IMG/VR virus record: IMGVR_UViG_3300019886_000013
Coordinates: 1 to 39,810 of that record
Reading direction: 5' to 3' (one strand)
Source: a virus
DNA length: 39,810 nt
Part shown: one piece after another, positions 22,218-29,050 of the stretch
Numbering within the stretch: position 1 is the stretch's first letter
How the letters are laid out: each line of letters opens with the position of its first letter
Notes under the pieces: model-generated
What the model was told of the DNA's origin: nothing
Databases searched by the model: none
Seen by the model: the letters and a program-made list of their open reading frames with translations, nothing else
Made by a program: the position numbers and the translations under genes

Positions 22218-22350
22218 AACTTTCACTCATCCATGATAATGCTGATACCGTATCACAAGGCACATCACATTTCCCACAAACATAATAACTCGCGCCTTCA
22301 TGTCCGCATTGAACCCAAACCTTTTCCTTGCAACAGCGACTCACAATCAT
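22156..22350 (-). CDS. Zinc-ribbon protein
   Basis: A 64-aa protein from the ATG at 22350 (MIVSRCCKEKVWVQCGHEGA), with GGAGAG upstream. It has Cys6-Cys7, C15, and YYVCGKCDVPCD, a pattern seen in many small phage zinc proteins (CC..V...GHEGxSYYVCxxCxxPCD). The 3' part overlaps the lysozyme start by 62 nt and reads unusually (SRHVGETQEISSCPRGL), so the natural stop region is constrained by overlap. The palindrome TGATACCGTATCA lies in it (22243-22255). Confidence 0.66.
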   Translation of the reverse strand: MIVSRCCKEKVWVQCGHEGASYYVCGKCDVPCDTVSALSWMSESYDDSRHVGETQEISSCPRGL

Positions 22351-22555
22351 ATTCAACTCTCCATTCCATTGTCTAAATTATTACCATTCCCTCACAATCC
22401 CTATTTCCCTAATCCTCCCGAATCGGGAACAAACGGGAACACGGGAACAATAAGTGCCGATAGGTACCAAGCATTAATCAGCACTAAAATAAATTTAATT
22501 AAATTTTGATCAATCCATTTAAAACGATTTTAAAGCGATTTAAAGCGTCGTAATC
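22351..22555. repeat. Non-coding stretch with CGGGAAC repeats and AT-rich tract
   Basis: No gene seen. CGGGAAC occurs at 22424, 22434 and 22442, the first next to an inverted repeat CCCGA-A-TCGGG (22417-22427). An AT-rich tract (about 22482-22510) follows. Then come near-repeats CGATTTTAAAG and CGATTTAAAG (about 22524-22545). The mix of short repeats and easily melted DNA suits a protein-binding or origin-type site, but no promoter is obvious. Confidence 0.4.
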
Positions 22556-22747
22556 CTACCCGCCTATATGACTCAAATCAATCGAGATTGTCGAACCTTG
22601 CCCCTTTTTCATTTGAATTTGACCCATCGTCTTCACATCTTTACTTTGCACCAACCCTTCCACCCATTGTTCATCCTTTTCTTCAAAGAGTCCCTTCAAT
22701 AATTTCCTAGCTGCCTCTTTATCCGCTAAATTAACGCAATTTCTCAT
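22556..22747 (-). CDS. Small protein, unknown
   Basis: A 63-aa protein from the ATG at 22747 (MRNCVNLADKEAARKLLKGL) with an AAGGA site. It has two charged helices followed by a short beta end (GQGSTISIDLSHIGG). A longer frame to 22813 would overlap the nuclease extension and lacks a ribosome site. It lies directly after the VRR-NUC reading frame. No family recognised. Confidence 0.58.
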   Translation of the reverse strand: MRNCVNLADKEAARKLLKGLFEEKDEQWVEGLVQSKDVKTMGQIQMKKGQGSTISIDLSHIGG

Positions 22748-22778
22748 ATTAATGTCCTTAATGTAATCAATCCATGTT

Positions 22779-23275
22779 TCACGTAGAACCCAAACCCATA
22801 TAATCCGTAACAATTTTAATCAACTCACTCGCCCCTTTTGCCTCAAACCATGCATGCCCCTCCTTGATCAAAAAACCTGATGTTCCGACAACTTCCCACC
22901 CGATAGCCTTTTAAGCTCAATATAAAGCCCATGATACCCTTTCCGAGCATAAGGAATCACAAAGTCAGGGAACCCCGCAGAAGTCCCCATACGTTTAAAT
23001 TTAGCCCCTTCTCGCCAGTCACGAGCCCCACCATTAGGCGAATGGTGATGCACAATCCCCATTTTCACCAACCAAGCATGCGCCCTAAACTGTTCATCTT
23101 GCTCCGACGGCACAATGCAAATCGGCGTCTTAGGCGCTTTCGGCGCTTTAAGCGCCAGAGGCAAAACAGGCGCCGAATCAGAAACAACACTCAGCTCCGT
23201 TTGAATGGGCGTTGAAGTTCCGTAGAGGGAATTGTAATTTTTCCAGAATCGCTTGGTCGGTTTGAATTGCTGCAT
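22779..23275 (-). CDS. VRR-NUC nuclease, split by an apparent -1 frameshift
   Basis: In frame from 23275 the protein ends at a TGA (22870-22868) after 135 aa. Residues 78-133 hold the VRR-NUC core: SPNGGARDWREGAKF, GFPDF with Asp104, and YIELKR with Glu120/Lys122, then Gln133. A six-T run directly before the TGA lets a -1 shift continue with LIKEGHAWFEAKGASELIKI(VTDYMG...), the C-terminal part the family normally has, ending at 22779 (165 aa total). The continuation is therefore the missing end. VRR-NUC enzymes in phages cut branched or damaged DNA. The N-terminal ~55 residues are a Pro/Ala linker. Confidence 0.8.
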
Positions 23276-23454
23276 TGTGGCATCCTTGCCTTAACATCGA
23301 GAAAAGTTTTAATGGGAACATCCAAGTTCTCATAATGTACTTTTACTATACCATTTATATAATCGTTTAAAAAGTACTCATTATCCCCTCCATACGCATC
23401 TGATATTTCTTTAACCAATTTTGCAAGCTTATCTCGTTTAGCCTTCCATCCCAT
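23191..23454 (-). CDS. Unknown charged protein upstream of the nuclease
   Basis: An 87-aa protein from the ATG at 23454 (MGWKAKRDKLAKLVKEISDA), with a helical start and a beta segment (NGIVKVHYENLDVPIKTFLD). Its 3' end overlaps the nuclease gene by 85 nt; the C-terminal residues there (SNRPSDSGKITIPSTELQRP) look less natural. It begins just inside the site array at 23461. Function unknown. Confidence 0.55.
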   Translation of the reverse strand: MGWKAKRDKLAKLVKEISDAYGGDNEYFLNDYINGIVKVHYENLDVPIKTFLDVKARMPQCSNSNRPSDSGKITIPSTELQRPFKRS

Positions 23455-23460
23455 TTCCAA

Positions 23461-23667
23461 GTGATTCACCCTCGCGCGCGTGAAGACAATTACATAGTGA
23501 ATCATATATATCTAAGCCCATATGTAGAGAGGCTTAGAGGTGATTCACTGCCCTGTATCAGTTATGAATATTTGGATCATTTAATGAATCAGTGATTCAC
23601 TACTTATTCACACCTATGAATCACCCTTAGACCGCGCCCCTATTGGGTTACACGGAAAGTGATTCAT
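23461..23667. repeat. Array of GTGAWTCAC palindromic sites (candidate origin)
   Basis: Six near-identical 9-bp palindromes: GTGATTCAC at 23461, 23540 and 23592; GTGAATCAT at 23497; ATGAATCAC at 23616; GTGATTCAT at 23659. A partial ATGAATCAG lies at 23584. Spacings are 36, 43, 52, 24 and 43 bp. They sit directly after the RepA-like ATPase gene, so they look like initiator-binding iterons of a replication origin or operator sites. The intergenic part 23506-23682 has no gene. Confidence 0.62.
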
Positions 23668-23682
23668 CTTTACCTTTTACCA

Positions 23683-24813
23683 CTAGTAATCCCTAACTCT
23701 TCCAGCGATTCTAGCCTTCTTGATCAATCTATTTACAGTAGGTTGGGATATTAAAAGCTCTCTCGCTATCTCTCTCTGAGACATTTTTGCATTAAGACAC
23801 TCCACGACCTTATCTAGAACAGATTGCTCTATTGATCTGTAACTAAACATTTGCTGTTCGAGTGTCACTTCATAAGACACGGCGTCTTTCCCACCAAACG
23901 ATCTGGATTTTTGATAAACAATTTTAAATTTCTTACCTTCTGCATAAACATCTTCCACATTGTCATCATTTACAGGCTGAAGTGAAATGGCAGTATCAGC
24001 GCAATCCAAAAGCCGAGAAGAGCCCCTATAACCATTCTTATCCTTGCCCGCATGATGCACAACAATGATAGATTTTCCCTTAGCTCGTAAAAAAAGTAAC
24101 CAATCAATCACAATCATCCATTCGTGCGATTTATTTTCATCAAGGGTTGTTAAGACAGATAAGTTATCAATAACAATGACTTCATATCCAAATTTATCAA
24201 TAATCTGATTGTAAACATCTTGCCCATAAAGTGTGTCAACTTTAGGCATTCTGATCCCATGTTTTTGTAACTCATCCGGCGTCAACACCCCGAAATTTTC
24301 TGGAAAATCCAACACACCATGAGAACTTTTGATTAAGGCTATGCGCGCTGCCAATTGTGAAAATTTCATTTCACCATCGATATAGAGAACCTTCCTAGGC
24401 TTAGGACAAATATATTTTAAAAATTCACCACCGCCTGCTATTGCGTAGGCCAGATTAAGTGCAAAAAGTGTCTTACCAAGCCCGGCTGCCGCATAAATAA
24501 AACAAATGCCCTGCGTTTCAAGGCATGGATGAAACACATATTCCGGAGGATTGATTTGATAATTATTTAAAATTTCCATCGTAATGGGGTTCATTTTGCC
24601 TACATCAATTTGATGCGAATGCATATTAAGAATATTTGAAAGTTGAGGAGGGTTATAAGTAGGATCAGTTTTTCTAATGTCGGCTAATAATTCATCAGCA
24701 TTCATAATATTTAATTCATTAATTGGATCTATTTCTTTCATATCTTCTTTGAAGGCATCTATAACTTCTTGTGGAATAGGTGATTCCATTTCATCTATAT
24801 TATTATCTTTCAT
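23683..24813 (-). CDS. AAA_25/RepA-like replicative ATPase with C-terminal HTH
   Basis: A 376-aa RecA-fold ATPase of the RepA helicase type. Walker A AAAGLGKT is at 108-115, Walker B VIVIDN at 212-217, sensor-like VVHHAGK at 251-257 and the conserved GYRGSSRLLDCADTAI at 261-276. The end (344-366, MSQREIARELLISQPTVNRL) is a helix-turn-helix, which is not standard in hexameric RepA helicases. An attractive reading is a helicase/initiator that binds the palindromic sites just downstream of its own gene. It overlaps no gene and follows the 138-aa protein by 0-1 nt. Confidence 0.82.
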   Translation of the reverse strand: MKDNNIDEMESPIPQEVIDAFKEDMKEIDPINELNIMNADELLADIRKTDPTYNPPQLSNILNMHSHQIDVGKMNPITMEILNNYQINPPEYVFHPCLETQGICFIYAAAGLGKTLFALNLAYAIAGGGEFLKYICPKPRKVLYIDGEMKFSQLAARIALIKSSHGVLDFPENFGVLTPDELQKHGIRMPKVDTLYGQDVYNQIIDKFGYEVIVIDNLSVLTTLDENKSHEWMIVIDWLLFLRAKGKSIIVVHHAGKDKNGYRGSSRLLDCADTAISLQPVNDDNVEDVYAEGKKFKIVYQKSRSFGGKDAVSYEVTLEQQMFSYRSIEQSVLDKVVECLNAKMSQREIARELLISQPTVNRLIKKARIAGRVRDY

Positions 24814-25230
24814 TTAAAGCTCCTTTTTAACATTAAAAAATTGATCAGGGTAACTTTCTGACCATATATAAATTAGATTAGGTTTAAATTTAAGCAGAAT
24901 TAATGACATTTTCTTGAGCTGTTCCATGCTGAGACCACCCGTATCATAAAGGATGACTTTTTGATTATTAACTGGCCATTCATAACGCGTAAAATCTTCG
25001 CCCGCAGGCAAAAAGGTACAAAGCGTCCCCATTTTTTTTTGAGCAAAACCCTCCTCAGAGGCATTTTTGCCCACAAAGATATAGATAGGAAAATCCAATC
25101 GAATATTTTCTTGCTGATAAGCTGCTAACACTCGCCCAAAGGGGGGAAGCTGAAGTCGATTAAAAGATGAAGAGCTAGATAAATTGCTATTAGAGTTAGA
25201 ATTAAAGCCAATATTATTGTGCATTTCCAT
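24814..25230 (-). CDS. Unknown protein paired with RepA-like ATPase
   Basis: A 138-aa protein. A disordered Asn/Ser-rich start (SNSNSNLSSSSSFNRLQ) is followed by LPPFGRVLAAYQQ, a beta segment (DFPIYIFVGKNASEEGFAQK), YEWPVNNQKVILYDTGGLSM and a Rossmann-like end (LKFKPNLIYIWSE). Proteins with the LPPFG...YxWPV...VILxDTGG pattern occur next to RepA-like genes in other phages. It is likely a replication partner, but the role is not known. First gene of its operon. Confidence 0.64.
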   Translation of the reverse strand: MEMHNNIGFNSNSNSNLSSSSSFNRLQLPPFGRVLAAYQQENIRLDFPIYIFVGKNASEEGFAQKKMGTLCTFLPAGEDFTRYEWPVNNQKVILYDTGGLSMEQLKKMSLILLKFKPNLIYIWSESYPDQFFNVKKEL

Positions 25231-25249
25231 ATCCTTTTAAGGGTTTTAG

Positions 25250-25301
25250 TTGCAATTCCGTTGCAATCATTTATTATAACCCTTGCTTATGGGTGTTATA
25301 A
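25250..25301 (-). promoter_or_regulatory. Leftward promoter of the replication operon
   Basis: A perfect -10 TATAAT (25278-25273) with a weak -35 (TTATAA at 17-bp spacing, 25301-25296). The double TTGCAA site (25250-25266) lies at the transcription start and could be an operator. It precedes the 25230 gene by about 40 nt. Confidence 0.5.
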
Positions 25302-25490
25302 AATTGATTAAAATGGAATTTACATTTGAAAGAGGGGGTCTTCGAACTCCCCCCCTTTCAACTTCACTAATCATATTCTCAACTACTCATTAAGTACAAG
25401 AAATATCGCTAAATCCCTAATTTCAATAATTTAATTCAAATCCAACTCGCCACAAAAAAAACTTACCCACAATTTCTGTGCATAAACCTC

Positions 25491-25519
25491 TTGACAAAAT
25501 GATACCGTAATACAATAAT
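25491..25519 (+). promoter_or_regulatory. Rightward early promoter P1 with RHH operator half-sites
   Basis: TTGACA (25491-25496), a 17-bp spacer, AATAAT (25514-25519), upstream of the Arc-like gene. The spacer contains TGATACCGTA (25500-25509). An inverted half-site GGTAT (25533-25537) lies just downstream. The same ATACC half-site recurs at the second promoter (25709-25741). Confidence 0.65.
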
Positions 25520-25564
25520 TCAAAAACACCGTGGTATAAATATTAATTAAAAAGAGAGGAAAAT

Positions 25565-25711
25565 ATGGAAGATTTGAAGGCGTATAGCATCAGAATGCCA
25601 AAAGATTTGTGGAAATTTTTAAAGAAAGAATCAATGGAACAAGAAGTGTCCATGAATAGCATCATATTAGAATGCATCATAAGATATAAAAATAAATTGA
25701 AAAAAGGCTAG
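25565..25711 (+). CDS. Arc-like ribbon-helix-helix repressor
   Basis: A 48-aa protein (MEDLKAYSIRMPKDLWKFLK...). It has the Arc/Mnt shape: a polar beta ribbon (AYSIRMP), helix A (KDLWKFLKKESM) and helix B (SMNSIILECIIRYKNKLKKG), with the typical 'SMNSII' helix start. Arc of P22 is 53 aa. GAGAGG site 6 nt upstream. It sits between two promoters that share ATACC inverted sites, so it is likely to repress its own operon and the downstream early operon as a DNA-bound tetramer (inferred from family). Confidence 0.8.
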   Translation: MEDLKAYSIRMPKDLWKFLKKESMEQEVSMNSIILECIIRYKNKLKKG

Positions 25712-25741
25712 ACAAGATATGATACCATGATATAATGGTAT
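25709..25741 (+). promoter_or_regulatory. Promoter P2 with a palindromic operator over its -10
   Basis: TAGACA (25709-25714), a 16-bp spacer, TATAAT (25731-25736). An inverted repeat ATACCAT-GATATA-ATGGTAT (25722-25741, 7-bp arms) covers the -10. It drives the early operon from 25816 on. A leader hairpin GCTGAC...GTCAGC (25748-25781) follows. Confidence 0.7.
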
Positions 25742-25815
25742 TAAGGTGCTGACCGAGCCAACGCAAATTCACTCAGTCAGCGATCATACAATCAAACTTC
25801 TCACAGGATCATTAT

Positions 25816-26289
25816 ATGAAGAATGTAAATATATACGCATACCCGATAGAAACGCAACCTTTTTCAACGATCAGTCACCAAGGACGGAGACTAAAAATGG
25901 ATTATGCTCACCAATTAATTAAAGAAATTGACCTTCTCATTGAAAATGATAACACCTCTTTTGAGTCTCTCGACGATCTCGACAAAGATACTCTCGTCAC
26001 ATTAATGATGAAATCTCGCAAGCAAAACGCTTACGAATGCCTCACCGATTCAAATAATCTAATGGAAATCACTGAAAAACTAAATCAATTCATCTATTTC
26101 GGATCAAATGAGATTGCAAAAGAACTCGCAGACCTCATGCGAGAAAGCGCAATTCAATTCTACGCATCTGATCTAACTCAAATTTATGATGAAAGATTTC
26201 AATCTATACAAAGTGACACGCATTACGAAAATGGACTTAAACCTATTCAGGATCAAACCAATGGAGAAATCACATGGATGCGCGCATAG
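25816..26289 (+). CDS. Unknown early acidic protein
   Basis: A 157-aa protein; AGGATC site before the first ATG. A second in-frame ATG at 25897 also has a GGAGA site, so a shorter form may exist. It is mainly helical and acidic (DLLIENDNTSFESLDDLDKD) with a large helical region to about 120. It has no recognisable motif. It is the first gene of the early operon before the nuclease and recombinase, so a regulatory or anti-host role is possible. Confidence 0.6.
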   Translation: MKNVNIYAYPIETQPFSTISHQGRRLKMDYAHQLIKEIDLLIENDNTSFESLDDLDKDTLVTLMMKSRKQNAYECLTDSNNLMEITEKLNQFIYFGSNEIAKELADLMRESAIQFYASDLTQIYDERFQSIQSDTHYENGLKPIQDQTNGEITWMRA

Positions 26290-26414
26290 ATTATAAGGAT
26301 GTCGGAAAGAAAAGAGTGAAATACAAAAAAGAATGTTTCCTAGAAAAAGCATTTTGGTTCGGACTTCTAATAGGACTCATTTATTTATGTTTGCTCACGA
26401 TTTCTAATTATTAA
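26274..26414 (+). CDS. Small single-pass membrane protein
   Basis: A 46-aa protein (MDARIDYKDVGKKRVKYKKE...) with a very basic N-terminal half and one C-terminal transmembrane helix (AFWFGLLIGLIYLCLLTIS). Its start overlaps the preceding gene by 16 nt. The positive-inside rule gives a cytoplasmic N-terminus. No family recognised. Confidence 0.62.
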   Translation: MDARIDYKDVGKKRVKYKKECFLEKAFWFGLLIGLIYLCLLTISNY

Positions 26415-26453
26415 TAAAGATGAAAGTAATACAAAACTAAAGAGGAAAATAAA

Positions 26454-27296
26454 ATGTTAACCGAAGCTCAGAAACAAAGCCGAAGGCTTGGATTAGGTGC
26501 CACGGATTGTGCAGTCGTCATGGGTTTGTCACCCTATAAAACCCGTTATGAACTATGGCTTGAAAAAACAGGCCAAAGCGAAGATGAGCCCATCCTAAGC
26601 GATGATCGTCTACACCTGCGTCATGCTCATGAGGAAACGATTGCTCGTGAATATGCAAGACGTAACAATGTTAAACTTCGACGCGTGAACCAGACCGTCT
26701 ATCATAAGCGTCTACCATTCATGTTTTGCAATCTAGATCGAGTCATTATCGGTCAAAAGAAAATAGTAGAATGCAAATCCTCAAGCGGCTTCATGCGTTT
26801 CACATGGGGGGAGAGTGGTACTGATGAGGCGCCAATCTATTACATCTTGCAAGTTCAACATCAAATAGCCTGCGCCGAATATGATGATGCAGATATCGCA
26901 GCTCTCATTGATATTGACGATTATCGTATCTTTACTCAACCAAGAAATGAAAAGGTTATTAAGAAGATCGAAGACGCAAATGAACGATTCTGGAACGATC
27001 ACGTCCTCGCAAATGTAGCGCCAGAGGCCACAAATCGAAATGACCTAAAATTAATGTACCCTATGAATAACGGCAACTTCATTGAAGCTACACCCGAAAT
27101 TCTTTCATACATTACCGAACGCTCCGTAGTTAAATCTATTATCAAAGACAAAGAAACCGACGTGGAGCTTCTAGACAAAGAGATAATTCAATTCATTGCC
27201 AGCAACGACGGCATTAAAGATGGCGATAGAATCATAGCAACATTCCAAGCCAACAAAAACGGCACACGCTCACTCAGAATCAAAGAGGGGAAATAA
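26454..27296 (+). CDS. YqaJ-type (lambda exonuclease-like) recombination nuclease
   Basis: A 280-aa protein with the YqaJ/lambda-exo core: GATD at 15-18, Glu60 (HEETIAREY), Asp95 (CNLDRVI), Glu106-x-Lys108 (IVECKSSS) and the QVQHQ helix at 133-137. All catalytic residues are present. It resects DNA ends 5'-3' to expose single strands for the annealase encoded next. The C-terminal ~80 residues carry a charged helix and a substrate-side domain. Start with AGAGGAA upstream, 1-nt gap before the RecT gene. Confidence 0.88.
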   Translation: MLTEAQKQSRRLGLGATDCAVVMGLSPYKTRYELWLEKTGQSEDEPILSDDRLHLRHAHEETIAREYARRNNVKLRRVNQTVYHKRLPFMFCNLDRVIIGQKKIVECKSSSGFMRFTWGESGTDEAPIYYILQVQHQIACAEYDDADIAALIDIDDYRIFTQPRNEKVIKKIEDANERFWNDHVLANVAPEATNRNDLKLMYPMNNGNFIEATPEILSYITERSVVKSIIKDKETDVELLDKEIIQFIASNDGIKDGDRIIATFQANKNGTRSLRIKEGK

Positions 27297-27297
27297 T

Positions 27298-28176
27298 ATG
27301 GCTACTCAAAGACAAGAATTATCCGTCATCCCAAACCAACCTTTCATTGTAAGGCCAACATCCTTTCATGAGATGCAGGAATATTGTAACTATCTTGCGA
27401 CAAGTAAACTTTGTCCTGAAGCTGTACGCGGTCGTCCAGCTGATGTATTTATGATTGTTCAAACCGGCGCTGAGCTTGGATTGCACGCGATCCAATCCCT
27501 CAAAACTTTCGGCATCATCAATGGAATGCCTTTTGCTTATGGCGATGGTTTCTTAGGTATCATCAAAACGCACAAAGATTTTGAAGACATGAAGCTTTGG
27601 TTTGAAGGCAAGATTGAGGATCGAACCCTGACGGCGTACTGCATGATGAAGCGCAAGAATCAAAGCCCCATTACTGAATCGTTCAACATGAAAGACGCCG
27701 ACCGCGCAGGACTGCTCAACAAAGGTAGCAAAAGCGCATGGGGAGCCTACACAAACATCATGCTACAGCGACGAGCTATCGCCAAAGTCGGTAAATTCAC
27801 CTTCCCCGATGCTCTCTATGGCATTCCTCATGAAGATGATATACAAAGAAGCAGCAATGAAGCGGATGTCATCAAGCTTAAGGGAAAGGGCATGAAGGGC
27901 TTAGAAGCGACACTCGGAATCGAAGATGAGGAGGAGAATATTACTCCCTCTGTTATCGAAGCTGAATTTACCGAGCAACACGAGGATATAAATAGTGAGA
28001 GCGAAGCACCTACCAATGATGCTATCATCATTAATGAAGTAAAAGCTCTCATTATTGAAAAGAATGTACCGGAAAAGAGCGTTAATAAGTGGTGCAAACA
28101 ATTCAACGTGGACACCATAGAAGGTATTCCCATTGAAGATATAAAGAAGATCATTAATCACATAAAGGAGAAATAA
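27298..28176 (+). CDS. RecT-type single-strand annealing recombinase
   Basis: A 292-aa protein. The core (FHEMQEYCNYLATSKLCPEA; MIVQTGAELGLHAIQSLKTF; YGDGFLGIIKTH; MMKRKNQSPITESFNMKDAD; WGAYTNIMLQRRAIAKVGKF) matches the RecT/phage annealase pattern seen with YqaJ nucleases. The C-terminal ~95 residues are an acidic linker plus a small helical domain (NEVKALIIEKNVPEKSVNKW). It pairs complementary single strands for recombination-dependent replication. Situated between nuclease and SSB-like gene. Confidence 0.82.
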   Translation: MATQRQELSVIPNQPFIVRPTSFHEMQEYCNYLATSKLCPEAVRGRPADVFMIVQTGAELGLHAIQSLKTFGIINGMPFAYGDGFLGIIKTHKDFEDMKLWFEGKIEDRTLTAYCMMKRKNQSPITESFNMKDADRAGLLNKGSKSAWGAYTNIMLQRRAIAKVGKFTFPDALYGIPHEDDIQRSSNEADVIKLKGKGMKGLEATLGIEDEEENITPSVIEAEFTEQHEDINSESEAPTNDAIIINEVKALIIEKNVPEKSVNKWCKQFNVDTIEGIPIEDIKKIINHIKEK

Positions 28177-28179
28177 GGT

Positions 28180-28650
28180 ATGGAATTTACACCATTGAAC
28201 GATCAGCAGTTACGCGAATTGAATCTCTATCCTGAAGGCCGCTATAAATTTGAAGTGCTGCGAACGACTCAAAAAACATCACGAGCCGGGAACGATTACT
28301 TTAATTTAAAGATGCGCATTTGGATCGATGGCAGAGAAAGAGTTTTATTTGATACTCTTTTATTCGAAGGCAAGATGCTATATAAGACGAAGCATTTCTG
28401 CGAGGCAACTGAAATGCTAGATGTCTACGATTCAGGTAATATCATGCCAACCGATTGCGATGGGCGTAGAGGCTACCTAGATTTAGTGCATCGAGCCAAT
28501 TCCGAAACAGGCGAGATTCAAAATTCCGTGAAGGATTATCATGTTCCAGAAGAAACTTTAGTTAGCCCCGCAGAACTTGCGGATATGGCTGCTAAGCATA
28601 ACCCTAATCCTCAAAATACAAACGGCTTTAATGATGAGATTAGTTTCTAA
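28180..28650 (+). CDS. DUF669-type SSB-like protein
   Basis: A 156-aa protein with the DUF669 pattern PEGRYKFEVLRTTQKTSRAG followed by NDYFNLKMRIWIDGRERVLF, an OB-like beta fold. It ends NDEISF, much like the acidic tail DDDIPF of bacterial SSB, used to recruit partner proteins. It follows the RecT gene by 3 nt and completes an exonuclease-annealase-SSB recombination module. The SSB role is inferred from context and tail. Confidence 0.75.
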   Translation: MEFTPLNDQQLRELNLYPEGRYKFEVLRTTQKTSRAGNDYFNLKMRIWIDGRERVLFDTLLFEGKMLYKTKHFCEATEMLDVYDSGNIMPTDCDGRRGYLDLVHRANSETGEIQNSVKDYHVPEETLVSPAELADMAAKHNPNPQNTNGFNDEISF

Positions 28651-28663
28651 AGAAAGCATGCCG

Positions 28664-28688
28664 ATGGGGTGACAAGGAATCACCCCAT
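28664..28688 (+). terminator. Perfect hairpin after the recombination genes
   Basis: ATGGGGTGA (28664-28672) and TCACCCCAT (28680-28688) form a 9-bp stem with a 7-nt loop, 13 nt after the DUF669 stop. No T-run follows, so it may be an mRNA-processing or attenuating hairpin rather than a strong terminator. Confidence 0.5.
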
Positions 28689-28724
28689 TAACACTAATCA
28701 CAATTTTAAATATGGGATAAAATC

Positions 28725-28982
28725 ATGACTGCACATAGACTAAACGAAATAGTAAAATTAATAAACGCTCAAAATGAAGAAATGATAATTATGGTTGAAA
28801 CTCAATCAAAGTTATTAGGTCGCATCGAAACCTCAATAAAGATATCATTAGGCCAAGGCTTCCTAGAAAATCCAGATTCTTTAATCTATTCCCATTTATC
28901 CAATATTGATGATACATTGTCCGACATCATGCAAATAAATGACGACATCCTCGCCAAGCTAAAGAAAGAGGAGTTGCTATAA
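28725..28982 (+). CDS. Small helical protein, unknown
   Basis: An 85-aa protein (MTAHRLNEIVKLINAQNEEM...), alpha-helical with heptad-like leucines near both ends and a flexible Gly/Asp middle. The stop overlaps the next ATG by one base (TAATG). A coiled-coil dimer is likely. No family recognised. Confidence 0.58.
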   Translation: MTAHRLNEIVKLINAQNEEMIIMVETQSKLLGRIETSIKISLGQGFLENPDSLIYSHLSNIDDTLSDIMQINDDILAKLKKEELL

Positions 28983-29050
28983 TGCTGCATTTCATTTGTT
29001 GGATTATAGTCATAATAATATTTATATTATGGATTATGGGTAGACTTTAA
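28982..29050 (+). CDS. 22-residue hydrophobic peptide
   Basis: MLHFICWIIVIIIFILWIMG(RL), starting in the overlap TAATG with the upstream gene. A single membrane helix with almost no flanking residues. Coupling to the upstream gene supports translation; the length makes it uncertain. It ends at the edge of the GC-rich non-coding RNA region. Confidence 0.45.
   Translation: MLHFICWIIVIIIFILWIMGRL

Larger units (their letters stand above)
25231..25564. other. Divergent control region between the two replication operons
   Basis: About 330 nt with no gene. It holds the leftward promoter (-10 TATAAT at 25278-25273) with TTGCAATTCCGTTGCAA (25250-25266) over its start point, and a 12-bp inverted repeat, TTGAAAG-A-GGGGG pairing with CCCCC-CTTTCAA (25326-25361). 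It also holds the rightward promoter at 25491-25519. The hairpin has no U-run, so it is not a classical terminator. It may be a structured leader or protein site. Confidence 0.5.

Noticed and set aside
22931-23215. 94-aa plus-strand ORF opposite the nuclease gene
   Set aside because: Arg-rich antisense shadow of the VRR-NUC coding sequence with no ribosome site.
23461-23667. CRISPR array
   Set aside because: Units are only 9 bp palindromes with irregular spacing, and no cas genes are present.
25326-25361. Rho-independent terminator
   Set aside because: Strong inverted repeat but no T-run on either side; kept only as a hairpin in the control region.
27828-28154. 108-aa antisense ORF in the RecT gene
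   Set aside because: Ser/Leu-rich shadow of the acidic linker of the annealase; no promoter or ribosome site.
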